From Diplonema japonicum (lineage: Eukaryota > Euglenozoa > Diplonemea > Diplonemida > Diplonemidae): a stretch of 64,000 nt of DNA. The stretch is from contig OZ025709.1 of assembly GCA_964019335.1 (NCBI GenBank), positions 1 through 64,000 on the forward strand, in the 5' to 3' direction. Below the pieces are notes generated by a model. The model worked only from the letters and a program-made list of their open reading frames with translations, was not told the DNA's origin and did not search any database. Below, one piece after another: positions 1 through 9,483 of the stretch; positions within the stretch are counted from its first letter, which is position 1; each line of letters starts with the position of its first letter. A program made the position numbers and the translations under genes.

Positions 1-2485
1 GTGTACCCTGTCTGCCTCCCCACCTTGGTCAGCATGTCGAAGTTCTCTTCCAGCGCGTCCAAGCGTTTGTTCAGAAAGGCTTGCGTGTACTCTGGCGATC
101 CTATCGGCGCCCAGGAGCATGAAGTTCCTCTCTTTGTGGAAATTCTCTTCTGTCAGGCCATCGAAGCCTGTGTCCTCCACTGTCTGGGGGAGGTCGCCAC
201 TAACCCATATGAGCTCGCACTTCTGGGGTTTCACTTTCAGCCCTATCATTCCGCTCAGCTCACACAAGATGTTGTACGCCTTTCTCACTTCATCCACATT
301 CCCCACAAGGACGCCATCGTCCAGGTAGAACTGGAGGATGTCCAGGTTGCAGTCTTCACTTATCTTGTTCACCAGGGGTTGGATGGCCAGAGAGAACAGC
401 AGCGGTCCCATCGGGTCCCCCTGTTGCACCCCTTCCTGGGACTTAATCACCTTTCCGTTGTAGTATAATTGGGAGGGCACCCTGTAGCACCAATCGGCCC
501 ACGCATACAGCCCCGACGCTTGCTCATAGGCCTGTGAGCACAGCTGCCTCCGACAAACACTGTTGAAGGCGTTGGCGTAGTCGATCTTGAGGATCACCTT
601 GTTTTCCTGCTTGTTGCCCCGTTCCCTGTCCACATACTGCCTGATGGTGTGTATAGCCGCCTCCATTCCAGCAGGGACCGATACCCCCACCTGGCCGCCT
701 TTCTTCAGGTACGAAGAGGCCACTTCCGGAGCGATCTTCTTCACAAGGGATTTCCCCACCAGCCGACGCAGCACATCCCCAACGGCTATGGGCCGCACGT
801 CCCTGTCGTTCTTCTTGAGGGCCACAAGGTTCGCCCCTGCCATCAGCGGAGCCACCTCCCTAGGGGCCGTGCCTCTAGCTAATGCGTTGACTGCCCTCGT
901 CACCGACATCAAACAGCCTTGAGACTCAAAAGCTCCGTCCACCGCGTCCTTGATGTGCTGGGCTCTCAGACCAGTCGGTCCCGCAGCAATCCCCCTCGGG
1001 AAGTCCCTGATTGCGTCCAGCACTTCTTCTGGCAAGACTTCTACCGCTTCCTTCGTCTTCGCCGGGTTGTCCCATTGGGGGTGTAGTGGCTCTGGATGTT
1101 TGCTCTGCAGCGCTCTCCAGCAATCCTCATTGTCTTCCGCCAGCCCCTGGGCTACAAGCGCCGCGTTTCCTGCCGAGAACCTCCCTTTGCTGCACAGTTC
1201 CGTGGCCCTGGCGACCTTAGAGACCTCGTCGTTCTTAGGTTCCCCCTTCTCACCTGATTCCAGCTTATTCCAGAGGGCCATGTAATTTCCCTTCTCCCAC
1301 TCCTCCAATCTGGCCTGGACACTCAGCTCCGTCTCCTTGTCCCGCTTCTTCCCTCCCCTCTTCTTCCACAGGCAGGCTTTGGGGAGCATCGCCACCAGCA
1401 GCCAAGCCTCCTCTGTGTTGTCCTTCACCGCTCGGCCCAGAGTGTGCTTAAGGGTAAGCCCCCACAGTCTTTGAAGGCTCGTCGGGATCGACCCCATGGT
1501 CGTGACGTTCATGGCGGCTATGGTTTCCAGGCTGGGTAACTCGGTCCTCGTCGGGGCCGGCGGGGGGGTCGTGTATTCCCCTTCCCTTCGCACCGCCTTT
1601 TTGCACTCGTCGTGGCACCCCTGACCCTTCCACACACAGCCCCTGCACACCAGGCACCTCTCGAGGTCCAGTCTCCTCAGAACGCTCTCCGGGATCTCAT
1701 CACTCTCCAGGTGCCCATCCAGGTGACACTTCCATACCCTTGTCGAGTTGAACGGGGTCGTGCTTTTGCACTTCGACCTAGCGCAGTTCGCCACCGGACA
1801 GTACAGGAATTGCTGGTTCCTTGCCCCCATCTGGTCCAACACCCCTGCCTTCCCGTATCCAGGGATCGCACGGTCTATTATGTCCCACTCCCCGATGTCC
1901 TCACCCGGGGCCTCGGAGGGTTGCTTACCTGCCTTTTGTAGAGCTACCGATTGGGACTCATCAAGGAGCATCATCATCGACTCCTCCTCTCCGACTGCAT
2001 ACTCGTAGTGGTTGCCGTTGTACGCCAGCACCACCACCTTCTCGTGGTCGGAGTTGTACTCCCCTATCATCAGGACTGGGTTGTTCCCCCCAGCAACCAC
2101 GAGTATCGTGCGGCCAAACGCTTGTGCTGCGGCTGCCAGGCACAAGTGGTCTCCCCACGTCGCTGCTGTGCCCATCCCTTCCAAGTACCGGTCCCAACCC
2201 TCACTGCAAAACGGGGCATAGTGCTCCTCCCGGTGTTTCATCCATTCTACAACCTCGCTCCTGATGTGGGTGTGGTCGCCGTAGGCTTCCCCGAGCGAAC
2301 CGGCCAGGGCGTGGAACATGCAGTTCCCGTCCTTCTCCGTCGATCTCCTCGTCAGCTTGAAGCTCTTCATGATCTCGTCCACTGACTTGCCGGCCCTGGG
2401 TTGTTTGTCGGGGTTCCACAGATTCCGCTGCCTGTGTAGTGCACAGTGCGTCTGGTTCGACGAGCACGCCGCAGCACACGTTCCA

Positions 2486-2489
<4 letters not shown>
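1..2489 (-). CDS. R1 C-terminal part: OTU cysteine protease, zinc clusters and reverse transcriptase (runs off the window)
   Basis: The frame is open from the insertion junction at 2489 to base 1 with no stop. First comes a Cys/His cluster (2430-2487). Next is an OTU-family domain with the Asp-Gly-Asn-Cys signature (Asp codon 2329-2331, Cys codon 2320-2322) and a closing N-H-Y (His codon 2008-2010), so the catalytic dyad is intact. Two more Cys/His clusters follow (about 1590-1800). The reverse transcriptase shows an EGVQQGDPMGPLLFSLAI block (about 350-440) and the catalytic Y-L-D-D box at 316-327. OTU proteases cleave ubiquitin or polyproteins; in retroelements the substrate is unknown. The RT type (QGDPxGPLLF, YLDD) fits non-LTR elements. 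Thumb and any endonuclease lie beyond the window. Confidence 0.85.
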
Positions 2490-2540
<51 letters not shown>

Positions 2541-3614
2541 GGGACTTGAGAAAATAAATAAAAAGGGGGACTTGAGAAAATAAATAAAAAGGGGGACTTG
2601 AGAAAATAAATAAAAAGGGGGACTTGAGAATGTTTTTTTTTTTTTTTTTTTTCTTCAAAAGACACACAAGGCACGATAAATCTTAAGAGAAAATAAAAAT
2701 ATTCCAAAACAGACAATCAAGTTCCAACCTGGGAGGAAGGCATGGGTTTCTCTTTTTCTTTATGGGAGGGAGAGGGGAAGAAGAAGAAGCAACTCCAAAT
2801 GATAAAAATTCAAAAATAAAAATCTCAAAAAAGGCTTAAAAGAAGAAGAGGCAAATTCAAAAACATACTAGGGAGGAATGAGTGGGGCAGGGGGTAAAAT
2901 TTAGGAGGGGGAAAGAGGGAGAATCAAAAAAGGGGAAAGGGGCAGAGTGACCAATGTCCATGCGAAAAAGCATAGAGCGGGGGAAGAAGAAAATCAAAAA
3001 CAGGAAAAACACATCACCACAAAAGAAAAAAGAAAAAAAAAAAAAAAACGTCGACCGAGATGGTTCCACTTCAAAAAGAAAAAGAAAAAGAAAAACAGAA
3101 AAATAAAAAAAAAAAAAAAAAAAAAGGAAAAACAAAAAGAAAAAAAAAAAAAAAGGAAAAAAAAAAAAAATCTAAGTGGTTCTATCTAGCCTGGCCGTTG
3201 TAGCACCTGTTCCTATTCTTTTATTTTTCCCTTTTTTTTTTCTCAGAAAAAAAAAAAAAAAGTTTCACATCTTCCTATGGCGGGGGGGGGGGAGAACAGC
3301 CCCCCACACCCCCGCTGGCCTATCTGGCCAGCGAGCCTTTGGACCTCTTCTTGTGGGGTATGGGCCCCACCCGTGCCCTCCCCGACTCGAGCTGCAGCCA
3401 AGCCACCGCACTGTTCACCGGGGCCCAGTTCTCCTTGTTGCGCACCTTGACCGTGTCCCGCACCAGGTCGTCGCTCCCCAGCTCTTCCATCAACCTGTGC
3501 TCCGCCAAGAACTTGAACTGGGGCCCGGTCATCCCCTTGAGCTCACCCCTGCATATGTTGGCTTCGACCACGGTGCCATCCGCCCCCGTACCCTTCAGAT
3601 AGATGTAGCCACCA
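2490..3614 (-). mobile_element. 5'-truncated R2 insertion inside R1, with 44-nt poly(A) tail
   Basis: Bases 2612-3613 are nearly identical to 6656-7652. On the minus strand the copy contains the last 90 or so codons of the R2 ORF, its homopolymer-rich 3' UTR, a short 3' minisatellite and a 44-nt A tail (T run 2490-2533). It is flanked by ACAGA at 2485-2489 and at 3615-3619, a plausible 5-bp target duplication. Removing one ACAGA plus the insert (2490-3619) brings the upstream and downstream R1 frames into register. The 5' truncation, tail and short duplication are hallmarks of target-primed reverse transcription. Confidence 0.82.
2534..2630. repeat. 26-bp minisatellite at the R2 3' end
   Basis: Units of 26 bp with the core GGGGGACTTGAG followed by AAAATAAAT lie at 2534-2559, 2560-2585, 2586-2611 and partly 2612-2630. 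The sister copy at 6656-6676 has a single core. Short 3'-terminal repeats next to the tail are known in some LINEs and SINEs and can arise by slippage during reverse transcription. Confidence 0.9.
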
Positions 3615-4931
3615 ACAGAGGTTCACCTTCATGCTCCTCGCCTGCTCTTGTTTCACAAAATGATGGTGGACCGCATTGAGGTGTTTAACTAGACAGCTTG
3701 CCACACTGGTGCGGAAAGAGCAGTCTTCCATCCGGCATTGATGTTTGTCTGATCCTTCTTTTTCCCCCTCCTTCTGCGCCTCCATGTGCTCATCATCCAA
3801 ATCCATGGGGGGAGGGTCACCACCTCCTTGCAACGCGTCCCCTGCCAGCGTCAAGTCCGCAAAGGGGTCCAGGTGTTCGGCCTGAAAGAGCTTATCCTCC
3901 GTCTCAGCTCGTTCCTTCGCCGCTTGCTTGGCGTCCTCCTTCTTTTTTCTGCGTCTTGAGCTTCTAGGCGGGCCCAAGTACACCGGCCGGTAGTGACCTC
4001 TCGATCCGCGTCTTGTCTTCTTCAGCTTTACCGGTCCGAATCTCTGGGTCGGGCCAGCACCAGCTTTCCCCACCATCACTTCCACCATGGCCCAGAGCGA
4101 CATCAGCCCCCCTATCCAAACTGAAGTGCTTCCCACCAGAGTGCCCCCTACCGCTAGCCAAGCGAGCTCCCCGGCGGACCATTCATCCCCTCGGGGCCCC
4201 ACCTGTACCCTTGACCTGCGGGTGGTCCTCCTGTCGCCCCCCGGCCTCTTCCACAACACTGCCGAATGCAGGAAGGAGGGGGCCATCCCGATGCCCGCCC
4301 CCAGCACCTGCCTCACCCCTGGGATCAGCAAGAGGGAGAACAGGGCGACCCAGGCCCACGCCCCCAGGTGCTCCCATCTCACCCCTTCCTTGCTGTGTCC
4401 CGTCCGTCTGCGGTGCCTCCTTGTGCCGGTTGCAGCCCCAGGTGCCGGGATTCTGGGTGCCAGGGGTTGGGCTCCAGGCGTTCCCACCTCGGTCCGCTTC
4501 AGCCCCATTGCAGGGTCATCTGGCTTCTGTTCCAGGGCGGCCTCGTGTTCCTCTCTGCGGGCCCTCCTCCTCCCTTCTTTCCTCGCACGACGGTGCCTTT
4601 TCTTCTCCTGTCTGGCAGCCTCCCTCGCCCCCTCCCTCGCCTTGGTCCTCTTCTCCCGACGCCTCTGAAGGGCCGCTTCGCTCCTGTGCCTCCTCCTGTT
4701 CTTCTTCCGCTTGGGCGCTGGCTTAGGTTCCCTGCCACCCATGGCAATCCAGGGGGCTCTTTTCTGTCTTCTCACAAGGGTGTGCAGTGGTGCTCTCACG
4801 TCGCTCGCAGCCTCCGCCCCAACCACACCTTGGCGGGCGGTGGGGGTGGGTGCTGGGTCCCCCTGGTTGTTTGAAAAGAAAAAAGGTTCCTCCTTGTTTG
4901 TTTTTTTTTTTTCTTTCCCTTCCACCCTCAA
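3543..4931 (-). CDS. R1 middle part: basic, two-membrane-segment, C2H2 zinc-finger region (3' end replaced by insertion)
   Basis: The open frame is entered through a 7-A run next to the repeat frame and has no convincing start of its own (the first start-like codon is TTG), so I read it as the middle of a polyprotein. Residues 70-130 are very Arg/Lys-rich. Two hydrophobic stretches at about 189-217 and 256-288 look like membrane segments. A C2H2 finger uses C399, C404, H417 and H422. From codon 439 (base 3614) the frame runs into the R2 insertion and stops out of frame at 3543, so the last 33 residues are foreign. Without the insertion the frame continues into the OTU/RT part. A membrane-spanning region in a non-LTR polyprotein is unusual. 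Confidence 0.6.
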   Translation of the reverse strand: MRVEGKEKKKTNKEEPFFFSNNQGDPAPTPTARQGVVGAEAASDVRAPLHTLVRRQKRAPWIAMGGREPKPAPKRKKNRRRHRSEAALQRRREKRTKAREGAREAARQEKKRHRRARKEGRRRARREEHEAALEQKPDDPAMGLKRTEVGTPGAQPLAPRIPAPGAATGTRRHRRRTGHSKEGVRWEHLGAWAWVALFSLLLIPGVRQVLGAGIGMAPSFLHSAVLWKRPGGDRRTTRRSRVQVGPRGDEWSAGELAWLAVGGTLVGSTSVWIGGLMSLWAMVEVMVGKAGAGPTQRFGPVKLKKTRRGSRGHYRPVYLGPPRSSRRRKKKEDAKQAAKERAETEDKLFQAEHLDPFADLTLAGDALQGGGDPPPMDLDDEHMEAQKEGEKEGSDKHQCRMEDCSFRTSVASCLVKHLNAVHHHFVKQEQARSMKVNLCWWLHLSEGYGGGWHRGRSQHMQG

Positions 4932-5020
4932 AAAAAGCCCCGGCCCTTGGGGACCAGGGTGTACACCTCCGTAGAGGGTCCAGAAAAAATGGGGGGCAGA
5001 GAGGGAGGGGCACTACCTTC

Positions 5021-5440
5021 TCTCGGGCGTGCTGTCTCTCCCTCTGCCTTTTTTTCCTCCGAAGAGGGTCTGTTTTTCACCTCCGTGGAGGGTCCCTCTG
5101 GAGAGGGCTCTATAAAAGAAAAAGGGGGGGACGAATGGGGGGGAGGAACACTACCCTCTCTCGGGAGTGCCACCTCTTCCCCTCTCTCTCTGTTTTCCTC
5201 CGAAGAGGGTCTGTTTTTTACCTCCGTGGAGGGTTCCTCTGGAGAGGGCTCTAAAAATGAAAAAGGGGGGGACAAATGGGGGGGGGGGAGCACCACCCTC
5301 TCTCGGGAGTGCCACCTCTTCCCCTTTCTCTCTATTTTCCTCCGAAGAGGGTCTGTTTTCCTCCGAAGAGGGTTCTAAAAAAAAAAGGGGGGCGGGTGGG
5401 GCACTATCCTCTCTTGGGAGTGCCACCCCCCCTTGCCCAC
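5021..5440 (-). repeat. Tandem repeat encoding Pro/Glu-rich units in R1
   Basis: About three and a half imperfect units start near 5021, 5157, 5299 and 5410, with spacings of about 136, 142 and 111 bp. Each contains a CTCTCGGG core and copies of CTCCGAAGAGGG. On the minus strand they encode repeats containing RPSSEE and ALPREG. The G run differs between units (7 versus 11), and this accounts for the loss of frame. The region acts as a low-complexity linker between the AlkB domain and the membrane region. Confidence 0.8.
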
Positions 5441-6431
5441 AAAAAAGGGGATCTAAAAAAGGGGGTTCGTCTGTTAACCCAGGGGATGGGTCTTCCTGGG
5501 GTGTGCGGGTGAGCTTGGGGCCTACCGCACGCAGGGTGATCGACACCCTGACACCAGTGGACATCCCGGACGGGATGTGGTGCGTCCACTGGTGTCTCGC
5601 TTCACCTTCCAACAATGCCCATGAGAAGGGGGGCACCAGGTATTTCGCCACCCTGTCCCCCCTCCTCATGACCATTGTGGTCTCGGCTCCGTACGAGAGG
5701 ACTAGGACAATCGGTCCCAGCCTCGCGTCGTCCTTGTGGGCGGCAATCCCACAACCAGACTTGTACTTGTTGACAAGTACCTGGTTGGGGACCACCTCGA
5801 GCCCTGCGGCGGCGGCCACCTCCCTCACCCACCCCTCCGCCCCCCCTGGGATCCCCGTGGTGGGGCGCACCTTGGCGTTCGTCCCCTCCCACCGGTACCC
5901 GTATTGGAGGGTCTCCCTCCCTGAGTTCCCAGACAGGGCCTCCCACTTTCCTGAAAGCAGGGCTTTCGGGAAGGCAGGGGCCGGGCCCGTCCTCAACCCG
6001 GGAGGGTGTTCACCATACACCAGTACCCACCCCTTTTTTTCTCCCTCTTTTCTTCCCTCTTCAACAATAGCAGGGTCGGCTGCAGGGGTCGTGGTCGCGG
6101 CGGTCGTGGCTGCGGCAGGGGCGGCTGCGGCGGTCTCAGTTGCGGCGATCAGGGCGGCAGGGTCGGCTGCGGCGTTCAGGGCGGCTGGGGCGGCCGTGGC
6201 TGTAGCAGCGGCGGTCAAAACCGCGGTCTCTGCTAGTGATTTTTTTATTTTATTTTTTTTTTCTAAAGGGGGGTGGGGGGATCTAGGGGGTGGGGGTGGG
6301 GATTCATACTGCCCAACCAGATAGTCTGGTTGGGTCGGCCCTGGCGTCGTGTGCAGCCTGGCGGCCTGTCGGGGTTCCTTCTCCCTGCGGTTTGCGCGGT
6401 CACCTCCTCTTGCGTTCCGTCTTGGATCCAT
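5151..6431 (-). CDS. AlkB-like 2-oxoglutarate/Fe(II) dioxygenase domain (N-terminal part of R1)
   Basis: The open frame is 426 aa from an ATG. Residues 1-130 are basic, then Ala/Thr/Pro-rich. Residues about 135-303 match the AlkB family: NQ near 216, the N-x-Y pair at 221/223, the iron-binding H232-x-D234, the distal H284 in W-T-H-H-I, and the 2-oxoglutarate motif R295-x-S-x-T-x-R301. All expected catalytic residues are present, so the domain could be active. Known AlkB enzymes demethylate N-alkylated nucleic acid bases; here a role in protecting or editing element RNA or cDNA is only a guess. After residue about 310 come repeats with a PSSEEN motif. The frame breaks at an 11-G run (5278-5288), after which the repeats continue in another frame. 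Confidence 0.85.
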   Translation of the reverse strand: MDPRRNARGGDRANRREKEPRQAARLHTTPGPTQPDYLVGQYESPPPPPRSPHPPLEKKNKIKKSLAETAVLTAAATATAAPAALNAAADPAALIAATETAAAAPAAATTAATTTPAADPAIVEEGRKEGEKKGWVLVYGEHPPGLRTGPAPAFPKALLSGKWEALSGNSGRETLQYGYRWEGTNAKVRPTTGIPGGAEGWVREVAAAAGLEVVPNQVLVNKYKSGCGIAAHKDDARLGPIVLVLSYGAETTMVMRRGDRVAKYLVPPFSWALLEGEARHQWTHHIPSGMSTGVRVSITLRAVGPKLTRTPQEDPSPGLTDEPPFLDPLFCGQGGVALPREDSAPPAPLFFLEPSSEENRPSSEENREKGEEVALPREGGAPPPPFVPPFFIFRALSRGTLHGGKKQTLFGGKQRERGRGGTPERG

Positions 6432-6655
6432 TTTTTATTTTTTTTTATTTTTTTTTAAAGTGTGTGTTGGGGGAGGGGATCCTTTCGGTAAGCGGCGGGC
6501 AGGCCGACAGGCAATAAAGTACAGAAACTGTAGCTTTAGAATCGTTGGTTTTGCGGGTTTGCGGGTTTGCGGAAGAAAGTTGGGGGGGTGGGAGGGCTAT
6601 CGAAACTTGAGAGGAAGAGATGGAGGAGGGAAAAAGAATTAATTAATTTCTTTTT
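6432..6655. other. Junction between R2 3' end and R1 start
   Basis: This stretch separates the end of the R2 copy from the R1 start codon. On the minus strand it holds a short A/T-rich run including AATTAATTAATT, a purine/pyrimidine stretch with a TTTGCGGG-type direct repeat (6550-6575), and a T/A tract just before the ATG. It is probably the R1 5' leader. I see no terminator or clear promoter. Confidence 0.4.
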
Positions 6656-9483
6656 AAAAAGGGGGACTTGAGAATGTTTTTTTTTTTTTTTTTTTTCCTT
6701 CAAAAGACACACAAGGCACGATAAATCTTAAGAGAAAATAAAAATATTCCAAAACAGACAATCAAGTTCCAACCTGGGAGGAAGGCATGGGTTTCTCTTT
6801 TTCTTTATGGGAGGGAGAGGGGAAGAAGAAGAAGCAACTCCAAATGATAAAAATTCAAAAATAAAAATCTCAAAAAAGGCTTAAAAGAGGAAGAGGCAAA
6901 TTCAAAAACATACTAGGGAGGAATGAGTGGGGCAGGGGGTAAAATTTAGGAGGGGGAAAGAGGGAGAATCAAAAAAGGGGAAAGGGGCAGAGTGACCAAT
7001 GTCCATGCGAAAAAGCATAGAGCGGGGGAAGAAGAAAATCAAAAACAGGAAAAACACATCACCACAAAAGAAAAAAGAAAAAAAAACGAAACGTCGACCG
7101 AGATGGTTCCACTTCAAAAAGAAAAAGAAAAACAGAAAAATAAAAAAAAAAAAAAAAAAAAAGAAAAACAAAAAGAAAAAAAAAAAGGAAAAAAAAAAAA
7201 AAAAATCTAAGTGGTTCTATCTAGCCTGGCCGTTGTAGCACCTGTTCCCTATTCTTTTATTTTTCCCTTTTTTTTTCTCAGAAAAAAAAAAAAAATTCAC
7301 ATCTTCCTATGGCGGGGGGGGGGGGGGGGGGGGACCAGCCCCCCACACCCCCGCTGGCCTATCTGGCCAGCGAGCCTTTGGACCTCTTCTTGTGGGGTAT
7401 GGGCCCCACCCGTGCCCTCCCCGACTCGAGCTGCAGCCAAGCCACCGCACTGTTCACCGGGGCCCAGTTCTCCCTGTTGCGCACCTTGACCGTGTCCCGC
7501 ACCAGGTCGTCGCTCCCCAGCTCTTCCATCAACCTGTGCTCCGCCAAGAACTTGAACTGGGGCCCGGTCATCCCCTTGAGCTCACCCCTGCATATGTTGG
7601 CTTCGACCACGGTGCCATCCGCCCCCGTACCCTTCAGATAGATGTAGCCACCCTCCACACAATCCGAGTCAGTACTGGCCGATCGGGCCCGGGCCCGCTT
7701 CTTGTCCTTCTTGCTCCACTTCAGCTCTTCCAGGGTGGGGAGGTCCGTGGCAACCACCTCAGGCCGCCTCTCCCTGTCTTCCTCCTTCTTCCGGGCCAAC
7801 AGCCCAAGGTACCTCTCAAAGGAGACGTCCTCGAACAACCCCGGGACCGTCACCACCGCTGACTGCAGGTCGACCTCTTCAACACCCATCTTCCGCAGAT
7901 GGTCCTGGACAGTGCGCCTCGTCTCCTTCTCGCAGGGCCCCCTCCCCTCGTAGACGTCGAGGGTGACCTTCCTTCCATCCCTCACCCACGCCTTCACTTT
8001 GATCAGGTCCTTGACCTTTCCCACTGGGGCCCTTATCCTTGCGTCGCACCTCTCCAAGAACTCACGTAGTGTCACCTTGGTAGCGCCGGCTCCCGCCGCA
8101 ATGCCCACTACCCCTTCCTTCCCCGGTGTCGGGTGGTGTCTGCACCCCCGGGTCTGCAACTTGACCACCCTCCATGCCGTTTCCAGAGTCCCCTTGAGCA
8201 CGCCACCCTTGAAACGAACAGGTTGCACCGCCGAACACCCACACGCGTACGTGATCTGGAAATCCTGGACCTCGGGAACTCGAACTCGCGGTATGTTTCC
8301 GACTTCTGCACCTCACAACCCACAATGCGGCTGCGGCGCTCTCCGTCCGACCCACCTTCCAAGCTTGCGAAGTACTGCTTTACCATCATGTATCCAAGTC
8401 CAGCGATACCAATCTGGCCAGCCATAGCCACCTCCAGTGGAACACCCAGCGACTCGGCCTTCGCAAGAAGCATCTCCTCAGTCCTCTCCCTTCCAGGGTC
8501 CGTTCCTTCTTCAAGGATGATCTCCACCCGGCCCTCGAACTGGATGATGAACTTGAGCAGTCGGTCCCCCGGCCTCGCCCTCAGTGGCACCATCGCTCTC
8601 GGAATTGGGATGCCCATCACCACATCAATCGGGTCAAGCTGAACGAAGTCTCCCCCTACTTCCACCCGCTGTTCCCTTTCCGGTGCCCCGACTCCCATCA
8701 GCTGATCTCCCTCCGGCGTCTGGATCCCACCCCTAGGTGTGTCAGGCCCCGACTGGCTGCCTCCGCTCGGTGCGTTCCCACCCTCTTTGGTCCCTTCGGG
8801 GGCGTCATCCGCCTGCGGCTTCAGAGTCCTCCCACCGCCCTGTCTCTTCGCAGCTTGTTCCCTACAGAATTCGCTCACGGTCATCTTCCTCGTAGCAGTT
8901 GTCGCACTCTGGTCCCCCTTGTTCGAGTCCCTCTGGGCCTCCGTATCCCCCTTAGGACACTGGTCCAAGGTCTGGTTCACCGCAGCGTCAGTCGCCCCTT
9001 GTCTCTTCCCATCTTCCTGGGCCTTCGGGTCAAGCTCCCCTCCCTGCCCAGCTCTCTCGCTGGATCCTGTTCCGGCCATCTCCGTGTCTTCTCCTCCCGG
9101 CGAGGCTGCTTCGAGTCCTGCTCCCGCTTTCCCTTGTGTTCCACCCTCCACCGGTTCCGCCTTTCGCTGCTGCTGCATTCGGGCGTCCAGGTCCTTCTTC
9201 GTCTGCTCCAGAAGGGCATCCAGCTGGTGGGCCACCGTGATTGGGGGTCCGCCTCCCTGTCCCTTCACTTCCCTCTCGGACGACTCCTCAGCTTCGGTGG
9301 TTTTTTCATTGCCGAAGGAGTCCTCTGTGAGGTCAGTGTTGGATCCAGTGTTGGGTTCGTTGTTCGCTTCCTCGTTGTCCTTTTTTTCCTTTTTCCCCCA
9401 CGAAGGTGAGGGCATGTCTGGGCAACAGCCGTCCCGACGACGGACCCGAGCAGCAGGACGCATGCAGCAATCGCGCGTGACAT
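6656..9483 (-). mobile_element. Element R2, longer copy (gag-like ORF only, no reverse transcriptase)
   Basis: This is the source-type copy of the 3' sequence inserted in R1. On the minus strand it has an ORF of about 700 codons with one frameshift, a 700-nt homopolymer-rich 3' UTR (6656-7358) and a 3' end shared exactly with the truncated copy. No polymerase is present, so it would have to be a non-autonomous element or an expressed gene that was retrocopied. The 5' boundary is uncertain; I place it at the upstream ATG at 9483. Confidence 0.6.
7359..9463 (-). pseudogene. R2 gag-like ORF with one frameshift
   Basis: Two overlapping frames (9463-8108 and 8228-7359) join at a C run (GGG at 8274-8276 on the plus strand). 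Adding one C, or a -1 slip, makes a single protein of about 700 aa. The N-terminal half is hydrophilic, rich in Gly, Glu, Gln and Thr and probably disordered. The C-terminal half has alternating charged helices and a K/R-rich stretch before a conserved tail of about 90 residues, which is also found in the nested copy. I recognise no catalytic or nucleic-acid-binding motif. By position and composition it resembles a retroelement ORF1. The -1 shift could be programmed, but sequencing error or mutation is simpler. Confidence 0.55.

Larger units (their letters stand above)
1..6431 (-). mobile_element. Retroelement R1: AlkB / membrane / OTU / reverse transcriptase polyprotein (3' end off the window)
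   Basis: The parts below share one orientation. If a nested insertion (2490-3614) and two single homopolymer slips (the G11 run at 5278-5288 and the A7 run at 4930-4936) are discounted, they form one open frame from the ATG at 6431 to base 1, about 1,760 codons. Order: AlkB-like domain, tandem Pro/Glu repeats, basic region, two membrane segments, C2H2 finger, second zinc cluster, OTU protease, Cys/His clusters, reverse transcriptase. No LTR, integrase or RNase H is seen, but the 3' part is missing. A non-LTR element is the best fit because of the RT type. The 5' leader (6432-6655) has no clear promoter. That these parts are one element is an inference from frame and order. Confidence 0.7.

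Noticed and set aside
2612-7652. The two near-identical 1-kb blocks (2612-3613 and 6656-7652) as LTRs of one element enclosing the AlkB ORF
   Set aside because: One block carries a poly(A) tail, a 5' truncation and a short target duplication. Removing it restores a reading frame across the site, and the reverse transcriptase lies outside the pair.
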